Assembly (NCBI GenBank): GCA_963576735.1
Contig: OY755170.1
Span: forward strand, 13,748,567-13,812,566
Source: Bedellia somnulentella
Lineage: Eukaryota; Arthropoda; Insecta; Lepidoptera; Bedelliidae
Direction of reading: 5' to 3'
DNA: 64,000 nucleotides
Each line of letters opens with the position of its first letter. The first letter of the stretch is position 1. Below, piece by piece: positions 23,201 through 34,288 of the stretch. The translations under genes were made by a program, and so were the position numbers. The notes below the pieces were generated by a model. It did no database searches. It was not told the origin of the DNA and saw only the letters and a list, made by a program, of their open reading frames with translations.

Positions 23201-25900
23201 ATTTATCATTTAGAGATCCGTATGTTTTTATTTCATCTTTGGACTTCGATATGTTGCACTAGTGTATTGCAGAAACACACGACACAAAGAAACAAAGAAA
23301 ACACTGTTTTATTCTAATTAAAACGATTACTTACTAAAACAAATACAAAATAAGATTATAAGCCTGCTTATATTAAGTTACACATATTTTATACGTTACT
23401 ATAACCATTTCAGCTTCCATGTTTGCTTTTATTAAAAAGAACATATAAAAAATATTCTGTCTTTAAAATATCATAAAAGTTTTAAATGTATCAGTTCCAG
23501 ATATAAAAAAATAGAAGTTATTCGGAATTGAAATTAAGTAGGTATGTAAATAATGCAAGTAAGGTATTTATAGATAGGCCACTTACACAAAAGGTTATGA
23601 ACAAAAAAAATCTAATTGTTTTTTTAAATAATAAAATAATTGCGAAATTTTTAAAATTTGGAATAACTTTTAATAAAAAAATATTAGGAAAAATCTAATC
23701 ATAATATAAACATGCTGTAATAAACGTAGATATAAGTGATAGGTCTAACAATAAAAAAAGTATATTTTATACGATGAATACGTATTCAAAATTCTCAAGT
23801 GTGCCTTAAAAACTTAAAAGGAAAAAAAAACTATTTTAATTTTTGCTTGCAAAATTGCTTGTTGCCGTAGAATTTGCTACGATAAAATAAATTTTAAGCG
23901 ATCTTTTCAATTTGTTGAATATTTTGAGTAATACTCTTAGAAATATTTTAAGATGAATAATAGCATTATATAATATGAAGATCAATAAGTAAAATTCAGT
24001 TATAAGAGAAGTGTAAGTCGATTACCGAGAAACAATAATTACAAAGCATCAATTGATTCTGATCCTAACGATGTTTAATTGGCTAAGATTAATTTATAAC
24101 ATCTACGCTAGAACATCAATATAGTTCAATGAAACTTGCAAATGAACTTCCTTTCTCTTTATTGTATTTCTCTTTATTTTCTTTATTAACACTCCTTTCA
24201 ATAGCTTTCTCACATTTTCCGTCCCTTGTTAACAAACTTTCCTGATAAGCAAACGAATCTTGTAGTATATGTCAAACATCATTCAATTGTGAACTCAGAC
24301 CAACTACCTATAGACAGATAACGCGCGTGGCACTCTATATGCCTCTCCTTCGGTGTCGACACAAAAACAATTTTGTCTCGCTTGTGGTAATTTGGTAAGG
24401 CTTTTCTCATGCTTTCAATAACGACAAACATATAATGTTACCGATCATATACGACAAATATCCTCAAATAATAAGTTTATAAATAGATGAATTATGAGCA
24501 ATAAATAAACTAAAATACAACACATATCTACTAACAATGACTAATCAATAAATAGACAACATTCACCAGATTTTTTGTTTTCTTCCCAACGAGTACCTCC
24601 AAAATCTGTACCATGGCTACTCAGTGGAAATAAATACGTAGTTTAAAATAATAGTAATAGATCAATCATATTTTTGTTAAAATAAAACAACTCTTTAAAT
24701 CAAATATTCATAACAATTTAATACACGTTACCTTAGTCAAATTCAACATAGTTTAAATCAACAATCAAAGTTTTGTCTTTTAAACAATATTTTTTTTAAT
24801 TAGTCCCTTAATTTACTTTCCTTGTTTATAGTAGTTATCTTCAAAAGTCAAAAGAGATCGACATAATTGAACATGAAAACCTTAAACGTTAGATACAAAA
24901 TATTTCTTCGAAATGGTAATCCGATTAAAAGTATCTGATAGAAATTTGATTAAGTGCGCAAACAATTAAACTAGCCGAACAAACTTCATAAAATTGACGA
25001 GAAATCTTAAACAATCGAGCTCAACAATTTTCATGAATCAATAACAACTTGATCTATCACCAGGGCCGAAATTCTACAAGGCCAAGTGGATTATTTGAGC
25101 TGATTTGAAATATGATATATAAATTTTTGGAGATTTTTCTCGTGTCAATATTGTCTCCTAGGTCAAATTTAAATCTGACATAATATATTCCAATTTTGAA
25201 AGAAGAATAAACCCATAACTTCAGAATCATAATTTTTTCAGCAATTTTGTAAGTTTAATGTTTTTTTTTTAATATATTCTGGTGGTTCTGGTGGGTATCC
25301 AGCCGCATCTGTGCGAGTACTGTTAGAGCGCACACTACATCGAACTAGCAGAGTGTCTCACTCATATTCCTACATCGCGGTGTCGAAATGTTTCTCGAGC
25401 TAAGCATAAATGATACAAATTATAAGTTGGTGCACAGCAGAAGATTGGGCAGTATACCTTTGCTGTTTCCTCACATGTCCCAACAAGCACTTAAAAAGTC
25501 CCATTACCTTTGGTTGCCTTACACAACACCTGCTGAATGTAATGGATTAGTGCTATTTTAAGTCAACACTACACAGCATAGCGACAAGAGTGAAATTCTG
25601 TAATATCTAAATCCGTTTACAGAATTACCTAACAAAGTCGTTATCGAAAACAAAGGTAACATTTTTTATTACCTTCTTTATTTATTGATATCAGCAATCA
25701 TTTTTAACAATCGTGGTATTTTTAAATAAATGCGGAATTCTCAATTACACGATAGACTTACGAAGTTTTAGTTTATGTAACTGAAAAAACTTAATGCTGC
25801 CAGTCAGCATTCAGGATTTACTTTACAACATATAAACAATGATATTTAATAAAGAAAAATATTCGGACACCGATAAAGTTAGACCCAAAGTAATTAAAAT
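20247..25900. other. Long AT-rich stretch, probably intron or intergenic
   Basis: No convincing exon. A minus frame (22906-23130) and a plus GTGAGA-bounded frame near 21330 have no recognisable content. Traces of SINE-D are at 22350-22400 and 25270-25585 (GGTGGGTATCCAGCCGCATC, GTCAACACTACACAGCATAG). Confidence 0.4.
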
Positions 25901-26225
25901 TCGACTGCCTCCGTAGTCTCGCGGTTGAGCGCTTGGTTTCAAGTACGGAGGTCTCGGATTCGATCCCCTGAGGGGTGAAAACTCACAAATATATCACCCA
26001 GTTTGGAAGGATATTTCAAGCCTTAATCACCTGATTATCCAAAAATTAAGACGATTTCGTGCTTCGGAGGGCACGTTAAGCCGTCGGTCCCAGCCACTAT
26101 CACGGTAGTAGTCGATAGTCTGGCAACCCGCAATTGGCCAGCGTGGTGGACTAAGGCCAAATCACGCTGTATAGGGTGGGCTTGAGCCCCTTGGTGGGGG
26201 CATATATGGGCTGTGAGGTGAGGTA
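25901..26225 (+). repeat. SINE-A copy (tRNA-headed SINE)
   Basis: The head CTGCCTCCGTAGTCTCGCGG, then TTGAGCGC (A box region), is followed by GGATTCGATCCCC (B box). The body has CGGAGGGCACGTTAAGCCG and GGCCAGCGTGGTGGACTAAG. It aligns in reverse with 193-515. Confidence 0.75.
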
Positions 26226-26244
26226 AGTAAAATTTAATGAGAGA

Positions 26245-26415
26245 TATGGGATTTAAACTCTAACGATATATTATTAATATGTAATACCCAAAGAAATAAC
26301 AACAAAGACTAAGAAACACCATTTATGTTCATCATATAAAAGTTGGCCTTATCGGGATTCGAACCCGCGACCTCCGGACCAGAAGCTAGTTACCTAACCT
26401 CTCACAGACGTCGTC
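26245..26415 (-). repeat. SINE-F copy (tRNA-headed SINE)
   Basis: On the minus strand the head GACGACGTCTGTGAGAGG, AGGTCGCGGGTTCGAATCCC (B box) is followed by TGATGAACATAAATGG and TTTCTTAGTCTTTG. A second, head-truncated copy is at 32.3 kb. Confidence 0.65.
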
Positions 26416-26532
26416 AAGATATAAGTAAAACATTGATCTAAATATTTATTGTAGTAAGCAATGATTCGTTTCAAAATAAATATTGAATTAAAAGAAAAGT
26501 TGTACTTCTGTAGTAAAGCAGACAGGTCTCCA

Positions 26533-26655
26533 AAAACATTTATTATTACCATCTTTTCCCCAATCAACTTCCAAAAGTGGCTGAGGAATTTCTCATTCCA
26601 AAGCTCTGGCTACCACGTTCAGGGATTTATAGCCGTGAGTATTATGTATGTATTT
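26533..26655 (+). repeat. SINE-D 3' half
   Basis: ATTACCATCTTTTCCCCAAT through GGGATTTATAGCCGTGAG matches the SINE-D body and end. The 94-codon frame here is accidental. Confidence 0.65.
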
Positions 26656-26945
26656 AAAACAGACGACCGGCGCGGCGCCGCCTTTACATACTACTACGAC
26701 ATTCATCTATTTAAAAGTCCCGGCCTGCGATTCGCTAGAAAATAACTTTGAAAAGAAGTTATTGAAAAAACTTTATGTTTTTTCCGCAGTTTCGTTTTGT
26801 GATTGAGCTTCCTACGAGTGTCTTCATATTTAGCTTTTAGTTGTCGCGTCAGTAGTTTCAAACTACTACTTACACTTAGAATATTGTGTTATCCTGAAAC
26901 CTTTTTCTTTTTGGTGTAGTATATTGAACTGAATATGCTTAATAG
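26656..26945. other. Unannotated DNA with a GC-rich patch
   Basis: GACCGGCGCGGCGCCGCC near 26665 stands out; no gene recognised. Confidence 0.3.
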
Positions 26946-27530
26946 ACGTTACACCAAGAAAGCTCAATAGTTAGAACATGCCCTCCCCGAGTGGGTCCTA
27001 AACAAAATTAGCTGTTTTGAATCATATGCGTGATTAATTTTTAACCGTGAGGGAAAACATCATGAGCAATCCCTCATAGTTGAGTTATACTTAGTCATGT
27101 AGCAGTGCACATACATACATACATATACTCACGTCTGTAAATCCCATGAAGGGGTAGCCAGAGCTAGGGAATTAGAAATTCTTCAGCCACTTTTGGAAGT
27201 TGCGTGGGGAAAAGATGGTGAAATAAAGGTTTTTGGTGATGGGTCTCCAACCCCATCGCCCAAAAATCCCTTAAAAGCCCCAATACCGTGAGTCGCCTCT
27301 TACGAACACGCACCGGAAGAAGTAGGGTATGCTATTCTAAGCCGGCACTACACAGCTGTATGTAGCAGTGTATTTATACATAACGGAGATATACCTGCCC
27401 CGTATCACGTTAGTACACTCTCCAAACAAAACGTGGGCACTCTGTACACATGAAAATGTCACGTGATGTTTAGAAGTTATAGTACCTCTGCTAACCCTTT
27501 CGGGGAAATACGGCTTAAGAGTTTGAGTTT
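26946..27530 (+). mobile_element. SINE-B copy, old, interrupted by SINE-D
   Basis: A diverged head (AAGCTCAATAGTTAGAACA) is followed by body parts on both sides of the insertion and the end CCCTTTCGGGG, AAATACGGC. Confidence 0.65.
27108..27359 (-). mobile_element. SINE-D inserted in a SINE-B
   Basis: A full-length minus-strand copy (252 bp) with the 11-bp duplication ATGTAGCAGTG (27097-27107, 27360-27370). Confidence 0.85.
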
Positions 27531-28140
27531 TGAGTAGAGTTAAATGAAAATCGGTACTGGAAAACGTTGTAAATTCTATTTATGCACTCATATCTATCTT
27601 GAATCTCGAAAACAACGTACTTAGTTCCAATATGAATATCCAAAGATGAATGATAAACATGCATTTCCATAAATAACCTTCTCCAGACTGAATAATCAGT
27701 GGATACATAATTTTGCAAGCTAATACAATATCACGCGTAGTCTGCTTTACATACACCCACTTGTATGCAAATTTTATATTTACGGGTAAATACTCTTTTG
27801 AGGCTCAGGACATATTCACTCACAGTGATGCTTTGAGCCTATATCCATATTTTTCTACCCACGTTACGTGTTTGGTTTTTGTGATTAATTAATTATATCA
27901 AATCAGGTTTGGTAAGTAAATGTATGTCAAACTCAAGATGTACTCATTATATGTTGCAAAAATTAAAAAAATGAGAAGAAGTTTCTCTGTCGCTTACTCT
28001 CTTAATGAATACCTTCCGAACAACAAGCGACTTTTTAAGCACATATTGCAATATGAGTTTAATCGTGCTGTACTTTTGGCATGGAGAAGCATACTATAAT
28101 TCCGTCTAGAGTATGTGTTACTATTAAAGAGGACGTATGT
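27531..28140. other. Unannotated DNA
   Basis: No exon or repeat recognised. Confidence 0.35.
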
Positions 28141-28325
28141 TATACATATATATGCTCACGGCGATAAATCCCATAAAGAGGTAGCTGGAGCCTTAGAGCT
28201 GGAAACTTTTCAGCCATATTTGGAAGTTGATATATAACAAGATGGTAGAAATAAAGTAACGTTGGTGATGGGTCTCCAACCGCATCGCCCAAAAACAACT
28301 TAAAAAGCCCCATTCAAACTAAATA
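28141..28325 (-). repeat. SINE-D copy, 5' truncated
   Basis: CTCACGGCGATAAATCCC, GGGTCTCCAACCGCATCGCC and AAAAGCCCCATTC match SINE-D. Confidence 0.65.
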
Positions 28326-28345
28326 ATTACTGTGGTAGTATCAAG

Positions 28346-28607
28346 TAATTAATATACGAGACCTCGGAGTTACATTTGACAACCACCTAATGTTTGTTTT
28401 TTTTATGTAGCCTTTACTATAGTGTCCCACTGCTGGGCGAAGGCCTCCCGCTGTTGTTCAAATGTTTGTTAAACAAATTAATTTACCATATGGTTAAAAT
28501 AGCCACCAAAGCACTTGGTTCTATAATGAGTACTGCAAGAGATTTTTGAGTTATTAAAGCCAATAAAGTTATTTATTGCGCCTATGTTTGTAGCCACTTA
28601 GAGTATA
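28346..28607 (+). pseudogene. Broken LINE reverse transcriptase fragment (Jockey/CR1-like)
   Basis: Plus-strand peptides RDLGVTFDNHLMF (28358-28396) and, after an insertion and frame change, HMVKIATKALGSIM and VIYCAYVCSHLEY (to 28607) match the thumb-side conserved motifs of Jockey-superfamily reverse transcriptases. A TGA interrupts the second part. Only about 70 codons remain. Confidence 0.65.
28399..28460 (+). repeat. Short insertion with CCCACTGCTGGGC motif
   Basis: This 62-bp insert carries GTCCCACTGCTGGGCGAAGG, frequent in lepidopteran repeats. It is flanked by AATGTTTGTT (28389-28398, 28461-28470). Confidence 0.6.
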
Positions 28608-28611
28608 CAAA

Positions 28612-28745
28612 TACAAAAATACAAAAATTCTTTATTTAGTTTCATATTGCTTTACAATAGTATAAGGTTGGAATTGGAACCCCCTTTTAAGTAAATAAAT
28701 ACCTGCGCCAGGAGCCCCCGCTCCTCCGTTTGCAAGTAATACATT
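28612..28745 (-). repeat. LINE 3' end (minus strand)
   Basis: The minus strand reads GGGGGCTCCTGGCGCAGG, CTTAAAAGGGGGTTCC and ends with AATAAAGAATTTTTGTATTT, like 3' UTR ends of lepidopteran non-LTR elements. Confidence 0.45.
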
Positions 28746-29104
28746 AATATAGTATGCGTCGTCCGTGTGGAATCCCAAATGTCATGTGTACAAATAAGCT
28801 ACAAGGCATTTTTGATACGCGCTTGCCGTGAATACCATTTGGTTCATAGTGAAATTACCATGTTCAACGGTTAAACTCTTAATAAAATTATATTTATTAG
28901 GCATTTGATACTTGTAAAATAAGCTTTATTTAATTGTCATTTTACAAAATATTGGTTTTGCTTATGTTAGTCCTCTAAATGTGGATATGATATGAGAAGA
29001 TTAACCAGAATTAACCAAAAGAGTTTTCAGGGTTATAATGGTAATAAAAGTCAAGGTCAATAGTCTTTGCCCATTCCAAAGTGACATAATGATTCAAACA
29101 CAAC
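28746..29104. other. Unannotated DNA
   Basis: Nothing recognised. Confidence 0.35.
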
Positions 29105-29155
29105 AATTCTCTGAAAATTAATAAATAAAGAATAAATAAAGGAAAGAAAAATTTC

Positions 29156-29228
29156 GACACAGGCGGGATTCGAACCCGCGACCTCGGGTATACGCCCCCG
29201 TCGCTCTTGCCAATTGAGCTACCGTGTC
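29156..29228 (-). tRNA. tRNA-like sequence, tC unit 1
   Basis: 73 nt: acceptor GACACGG with CTGTGTC, D stem GCTC with GAGC, T arm GCGGG-TTCGAAT-CCCGC. Irregular anticodon arm, so likely a pseudo-tRNA serving as a Pol III promoter. Confidence 0.45.
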
Positions 29229-29493
29229 AATGGCTGCCAGCGCGAAATTCTTCTATCCTTTATTTCTTTTACACGTTTTAGTAGTGTTTGCGTTTCCTAC
29301 CTCCGAATTTTTTACTAATTCGGAAGGCCACTTGTCTATCTTTTCAGATAGAATGCAAATGTTGAAAACGCCTAATCCCCACATGAGGTTTTCATGAATA
29401 AAAAGATTTAAATTATGTTATAGTTAGGCGTTTTCAACATTTAGGCGTTTTCAAATTTATAAATAAAGAATAAATAAAGGAAAGAAAAATTTC

Positions 29494-29566
29494 GACACAG
29501 GCGGGATTCGAACCCGCGACCTCGGGTATACGCCCCCGTCGCTCTTGCCAATTGAGCTACCGTGTC
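29494..29566 (-). tRNA. tRNA-like sequence, tC unit 2
   Basis: Identical in design to unit 1. Confidence 0.45.
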
Positions 29567-29764
29567 AATGGCTGCCAGCGCGAAATTCTTCTATCCTTTA
29601 TTTCTTTTACACGTTTTAGTAGTGTTTGCGTTTCCTACCTCCGAATTTTTTACTAATTCGGAAGGCCACTTGTCTATCTTTTCAGATAGAATGCAAATGT
29701 TGAAAACGCCTAACTATCACATAATTTAAATCTTTTTGTTCATGAAAACTTCATGTGGGGATTA

Positions 29765-30444
29765 TCAATACATAGTATAAAACAAAGTCGCTTTCGCTGT
29801 ATGTCCGTATGTATGCTTAGATCTTTAAAACTACGCAACGGATTTTGATGCGGTTTTTTTTAATAGATAGAGTGATTCTTAAGGAAGGTTTGTATGTATA
29901 ATAAATGCATAATATAGTTGAGAAACACTGATAAATTTAAAGGTTTCTAATGTGATGTCGTAAATAAGCACGTTTTTTTGCGCTTATATTGCAAACGCTG
30001 GCTGAACCCTACAAGATAGACCAAAATAATGTACTACAGTATTGTTCACCTTAAAAAGTTTAACAAAAAAGTCCGCGATGGTATATTTATGTCTATCTCT
30101 TAGGGATAACCCAGCATAACCATTTTTATTCTTTACTAAAAAATGGTTTTAAACAATACAGCATTAATCCTTATCCAATGAAGTACCTTAAATAAATTGT
30201 GCATTTATTATAGATCAATATGCTTTTTACAGCATGTAATTTAAGTGAATATTACCGAAGATATTACAAATTTAAAATGCAGGGTCGTAGTTGTTTGCGC
30301 CGGGCGGCGCGTGCCTATAAATAGTCTAAGCAAAACATGTTTGTATTGGCTAATGACAAAAAAGCTGTGAACGTTGTGTATAAGGACATTCTGTAGTAGG
30401 TATATTTTGCATTGCACCCGTGCGAAGCCGGGGCGGGTCGCTAG
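29765..30444 (+). mobile_element. Non-autonomous Helitron inside the tC array (680 bp)
   Basis: It starts TCAATACATAGTATAAAACA and ends TGCGAAGCCGGGGCGGG then TCGCTAG, between A (29764) and T (30445). Removing it restores GGGGATTATTACTAATAAAT, which is the sequence of other tC copies. Confidence 0.85.
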
Positions 30445-30485
30445 TTACTAATAAATAAAGAATAAATAAAGGAAAGAAAATTTTC

Positions 30486-30558
30486 GACACAGGCGAGATT
30501 CGAACCGGCGACCTCGGGTATACGCCCCCGTCGCTCTTGCCAATTGAGCTACCGTGTC
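30486..30558 (-). tRNA. tRNA-like sequence, tC unit 3
   Basis: As unit 1, with changes in the T arm (GAGATTCGAACCGGC on the plus strand). Confidence 0.4.
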
Positions 30559-30787
30559 AATGGCTGCCAGCGCAAAATTCTTCTATCCTTTATTTCTTTT
30601 ACACGTTTTTAGTAGTGATTGCGTTTCGTACCTCCGAATTTTTTACTAATTCGGAAGGCCACTTATCTATCTTTTCAGATAGAATGCAAATGTTGAAAAC
30701 GCCTAACTATAACATAATTTAAACCTTTTTATTCATGAAAACCTCATGTGGGGATTATTACTAATAAATAAAGAAAGGAAAAATTTC

Positions 30788-30865
30788 GACACAGGCGGGA
30801 TTCGAACCCGCGACCTCGGGTATACGCCCCCGTCGCGTCGCTCTTGCCAATTGAGCTACCGTGTC
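30788..30865 (-). tRNA. tRNA-like sequence, tC unit 4
   Basis: As unit 1, with a 5-base duplication (GTCGCGTCGC) that disturbs the region between D and anticodon arms. Confidence 0.35.
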
Positions 30866-31112
30866 AATGGCTGCCAGCGCGAAATTCTTCAATCCTTTAT
30901 TTCTTTTACACGTCTTTAGTAGTGTTTGCGTTTCCTACCTCCGAATTTTTTACTAATTCGGAAGGCCACTTGTCTATCTGTTCAGATAGACAAGTGGAGG
31001 TAGGAATCCCGCTTGTGTCGAAATTTTTCTCTCCTTTTTATTCTTTATTTATTAGTAATAATCCCCACATGAGGTTTTCATGAGCAAAAAGATTTAAATT
31101 CTCTGAAAATTA

Positions 31113-32254
31113 CTTCAAGAGCAAATATTACGCAAATATGGAGACTGCGAAACTCGGCGTTAAAAGCTCATCTTTGGCTTTTCTCAACTGTAAGCTGTTT
31201 TCACTAAAGCCATTTTCATTTCATACACTTTTTATTCAAAAACATATCATATGTGTTTTAAAAATCTTTAATCTTTCGTTATTTTGACTACTTAAAACAT
31301 TACCTTCAATTGACTTATTTTGAACAATGTTTTAAAAACTGTAAACTTATTTTAAAACCAATTAATCTGCTGTAAACATTTTGGCCGAATTCAATAAAAT
31401 AATTATTGTTCAACCAAATTTGTAATTGAAACATAAATTAAGTTTCGGAACAAAGTCTTCATTTTCCAATTCTAAGAAGTATTCATTTCATGAGTGTAAT
31501 TGTGAATGTTCGGCTTTTATAAAATACATACCTAGTAGTGGTCAACGCTGAATTCTGCGTAAACCTGATTGCAAAACTAATTAAGTTCTGTTTGATTTCA
31601 CATGATCTATTTCACCGGATACTCGAGCTGCTCATGTTATTTTGTATTTGTAACTATTTAAATATAAGTTATTCCATGCCAGAATATACTCATTTGATTC
31701 GTGAATAAGATATGCTATTCTATATATTTGTTCTCATATTATTTAAATAAACCTAATGGCAGATTATTGATTAATTATCCCAAATTTACTGTGTTTATTA
31801 TATTAACAACCTAGGTTTTTCAATTTGTATAGCTACAAACTTTTACTAGATATTTCTTCGCAATACTTGGTCCGTTTTCTTAATTGCAATACTTTTTTCA
31901 TCTTAAAATAATTTAGTCAAATATTTTTCTTGCAATCCGGTAAAAAAATAATTTAATATTGCAATAGCGTGGTTGGGTAACACAGTTGCGTGGTAACCAC
32001 TGCGCCCCGTGGCTATCAGCGAGGAGTATTCGAATTGATTCAACTTCTTTGACGAATGAAAAATATGATAGATTTTGTAGAGATAAGAAATGTGACAAAA
32101 AAAAAATTTGCACACTCAAATAAACTACAAAAATGACTTTTGAGTAATCATCGCTTCATCACTAAAAGTACCAAAAATGAGCGACGTTGTCTTTTTTCAT
32201 GCCCGAAATAAATTGACATTTGTATATTTGAAAAACTTTTACCATACGTAATCT
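31113..32254. other. AT-rich DNA; trace of a tRNA-like SINE head
   Basis: No exon. At 31965-32025 the minus strand has GGGGCGCAGTGGTTACCACG, resembling a SINE head; the rest is unrecognised. Confidence 0.3.
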
Positions 32255-32440
32255 AGCTTCTAGGTCTGGAGGTCGCGGGTTGGATCCCCGCTGAGAGCAA
32301 CATTTGTGTGATGAGCATAAATGATTGTTTCTTAGTCTTGGGTGTTATTTATATGTGTATTATATAATATTAAATATATCGTTGAGTTAGTATCCCATAA
32401 TACAAGTTTACTTAGTTTGGGACTAACTTAATCTGTGTCA
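32255..32440 (+). repeat. SINE-F copy, head truncated
   Basis: It starts at the B-box side (GGAGGTCGCGGGTTGGATCC) and continues TGATGAGCATAAATGATTG, TTTCTTAGTCTTGGG as in the 26.3 kb copy. Confidence 0.6.
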
Positions 32441-32505
32441 AATATGTCCATATATATTTATTCGTGTGGGATTTTGTTAAATCTGTGTAATATACGAGGA
32501 CTCAC

Positions 32506-32649
32506 CCTCAGTAGGCGTGGTCTGCTGACTGGAATTGATCCTGGGTCTCTCCTCTCCAGCTGCTATATGTTTGCCAGTCCTCCGTGCCACCGGTCTGAGC
32601 TCTTTGTCTCCGTCACTCGCTTCTTCCTCTTCGAAATCGTATTCTATGT
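32506..32649 (-). CDS. Gene 1, probable second coding exon (acidic, low-complexity)
   Basis: On the minus strand a TGTTGTTGCAG acceptor precedes AC ATA GAA, and the stretch ends ACT GAG G before a GTGAGT donor. It is 144 bases long: two bases, 47 codons and one base. The two starting bases complete the G left by the exon at 53575, giving GAC (Asp), so the phases match. The peptide opens IEYDFEEEEASDGDK, then has a basic part (RPVARRTGKH) and a Ser/Gln/Thr-rich end. This suits a disordered linker rather than a folded domain. It leaves phase 1 for a further exon at lower coordinates, which I could not find. The open plus-strand frame here is its shadow. The link to gene 1 is inferred from phase, strand and acidic character, so it could instead belong to another minus-strand gene. 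Confidence 0.6.
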
Positions 32650-32970
32650 CTGCAACAACAATTATGTATGTTTTATTCTACTCTTGAAATCAAACTTCAT
32701 GTTTTTGCCATACTTGTTCGAGCATTCAACCTAAAGGTTGACCTAACAATCGATATGCACACTCACTAATCCGCTTACAAAAGACTGAGTAAGTATTTTT
32801 CTTTAATAACATTCGCATATTATTAAGTGAAATAATTGGCTTTAGTCTTAGATTCTAATGCAATCCTATTTTTATTATAAAAAAAAACATTTACTTCATT
32901 CATAATTACAAAAACATTATACATTTCGACCTATCCTAGTAAGCCCCGTAGGGCCTGTAACAGGACAGCA

Positions 32971-33225
32971 TCATAAATATGAAAGTTTAGATGTTTGGAT
33001 GTTCGTATGTTTGAGGCAAAAAGGTTTCTCAAGTACATAACTTAATCCGAATGAAATTTGGTAGAAAGCTAGATAATGACCCAAATTATAACAAAGGGGA
33101 TTTTTTATCCCGGAAAAATAACCAATAAAATATTCACGCCTGATGGAACTAAGAGTACAGGAAAAAACCCCTTTAGCTTTGTTGTAAGCAAAATTTGACA
33201 GTCCGAAGTCTGTCGGGTCAGCTAG
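32971..33225 (+). mobile_element. Short Helitron (255 bp)
   Basis: A then TCATAAATATGAAAGTTTAG at the left; TCTGTCGGGTCAGCTAG then T at the right. The end matches the Helitron at 20.2 kb. Confidence 0.65.
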
Positions 33226-34011
33226 TATAAATATATTTTTAAATATTTTTTTATAAATTTATATTATATCAGTGCTATGATATTTTATACAATGTAAAAA
33301 TATATAACAATAATAATTTTGATAAAATAATTTTAAAGTTCTTTATGGGTCTTTAATTGATTTATAAGCGTTAATTCTAATTTCTTATTATTGTTTATTT
33401 GCGATTTGCTTGTCACATTAGATTTGATCATCTGCAATAACTTATAAGCCATACTGTTTGTATTTTACTTAAAATTTTCAATATCGTATTACTATGATCT
33501 TATTAAAATAAATGAGTTACCGCACGCTCTCAAAACTCTTTTGTTCTAGTAAAGAATATGTAGCCAGCGATATATTGCTACTTTGAAGATATGCTACGAT
33601 AATAATATTAAATATTCAGATATTTAAAATGTACCAGCTTTAAAACATGTATTTTAACTACTACTAGTACTACTACTAATTATAATAAGCATTTAATCTG
33701 AAAGCAAAATTAACATCGATCCGCGCCATTTCCTTAAAGATTATTTTTACCAACCAACTGACTCAGACTAAAATATCGCAATCAAATAAATTTGTCATTT
33801 TACCGCCAGCGCCAGTAATCGACCTGAGACTACTACATCGGTGTGAGCCTAGTAATCATGCCGTTGGATTAAGGAGGGTGTAAAGAGAATCATATATAGC
33901 TGTGTCTATACTTAGTCACGTAACGTCTAAAGCAGTAGTTTCCTTTTTAGTAATTATTCAAAAGTACCACTTGAAGAAGGACTCTGAGATGTCAAAATAT
34001 CATGAAGTACC
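33226..34011. other. AT-rich DNA within intron 1 of gene 1
   Basis: No repeat or exon recognised. Confidence 0.35.
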
Positions 34012-34022
34012 TATTCTAAAAA

Positions 34023-34288
34023 GAAAAAAAGTGGTGAAAGAGATATATAGAGCCAATGTGGAAGGTAATGTTAGTAGATGACGACCTCGGAGGACTCGTT
34101 TAGATCAAATAGAAAATGTGCTCAAAAAGGCAGGTGTCCGAATTACGAAGAATAAAAGAGCATGTATGAAAAGATCGATGGATGTGAATGAAGCTAGAGA
34201 GGTTTGCCAGGATCGTACAAAGTGGCGATCGATAGTCTCTGCCTACCCCAATGGGAACTAACGGCGTGAGAATATGTATGTATGTATG
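34023..34288 (+). mobile_element. LINE-E 3' end (5'-truncated non-LTR element)
   Basis: It encodes the last residues of a LINE protein: RPRRTRLDQIENVLKKAGV, then RACMKRSMDVNEAREVCQD and RTKWRSIVSAYPNGN, stop. One in-frame TGA lies upstream. It ends GGCGTGAGAATATGTATG repeats and is flanked by TATTCTAAAAA (34012-34022, 34289-34299). Confidence 0.8.

Larger units (their letters stand above)
29121..31096 (-). mobile_element. tC array: four head-to-tail tRNA-bearing units
   Basis: Four units (tRNA-like starts at 29156, 29494, 30486 and 30788) lie in minus orientation at spacings of 338, 312 (Helitron removed) and 302 bases. The 3' end of one unit (AAAAAGATTTAAATTATG, minus strand) joins the 5' head of the next (TTATAGTTAGGCGTTTTC). 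After unit 4 a hairpin near 30985 turns the sequence around and it ends with one plus-strand 3' end. The whole is flanked by AATTCTCTGAAAATTA (29105-29120, 31097-31112). Confidence 0.8.

Noticed and set aside
29156..30865. Cluster of four functional tRNA genes
   Set aside because: The anticodon arms are malformed and the copies sit inside a repeat unit together with repeat flanks, so they are element parts rather than decoding tRNAs.
29121..31096. CRISPR-like or phage repeat array
   Set aside because: The units are 300-340 bases with tRNA-like cores in a eukaryotic genome; there are no short direct repeats with unique spacers.
32435..32734. Plus-strand 99-codon frame as a membrane protein
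   Set aside because: It overlaps the minus-strand exon 32506-32649, which has both splice sites; the plus frame is its shadow extended by AT-rich hydrophobic codons.
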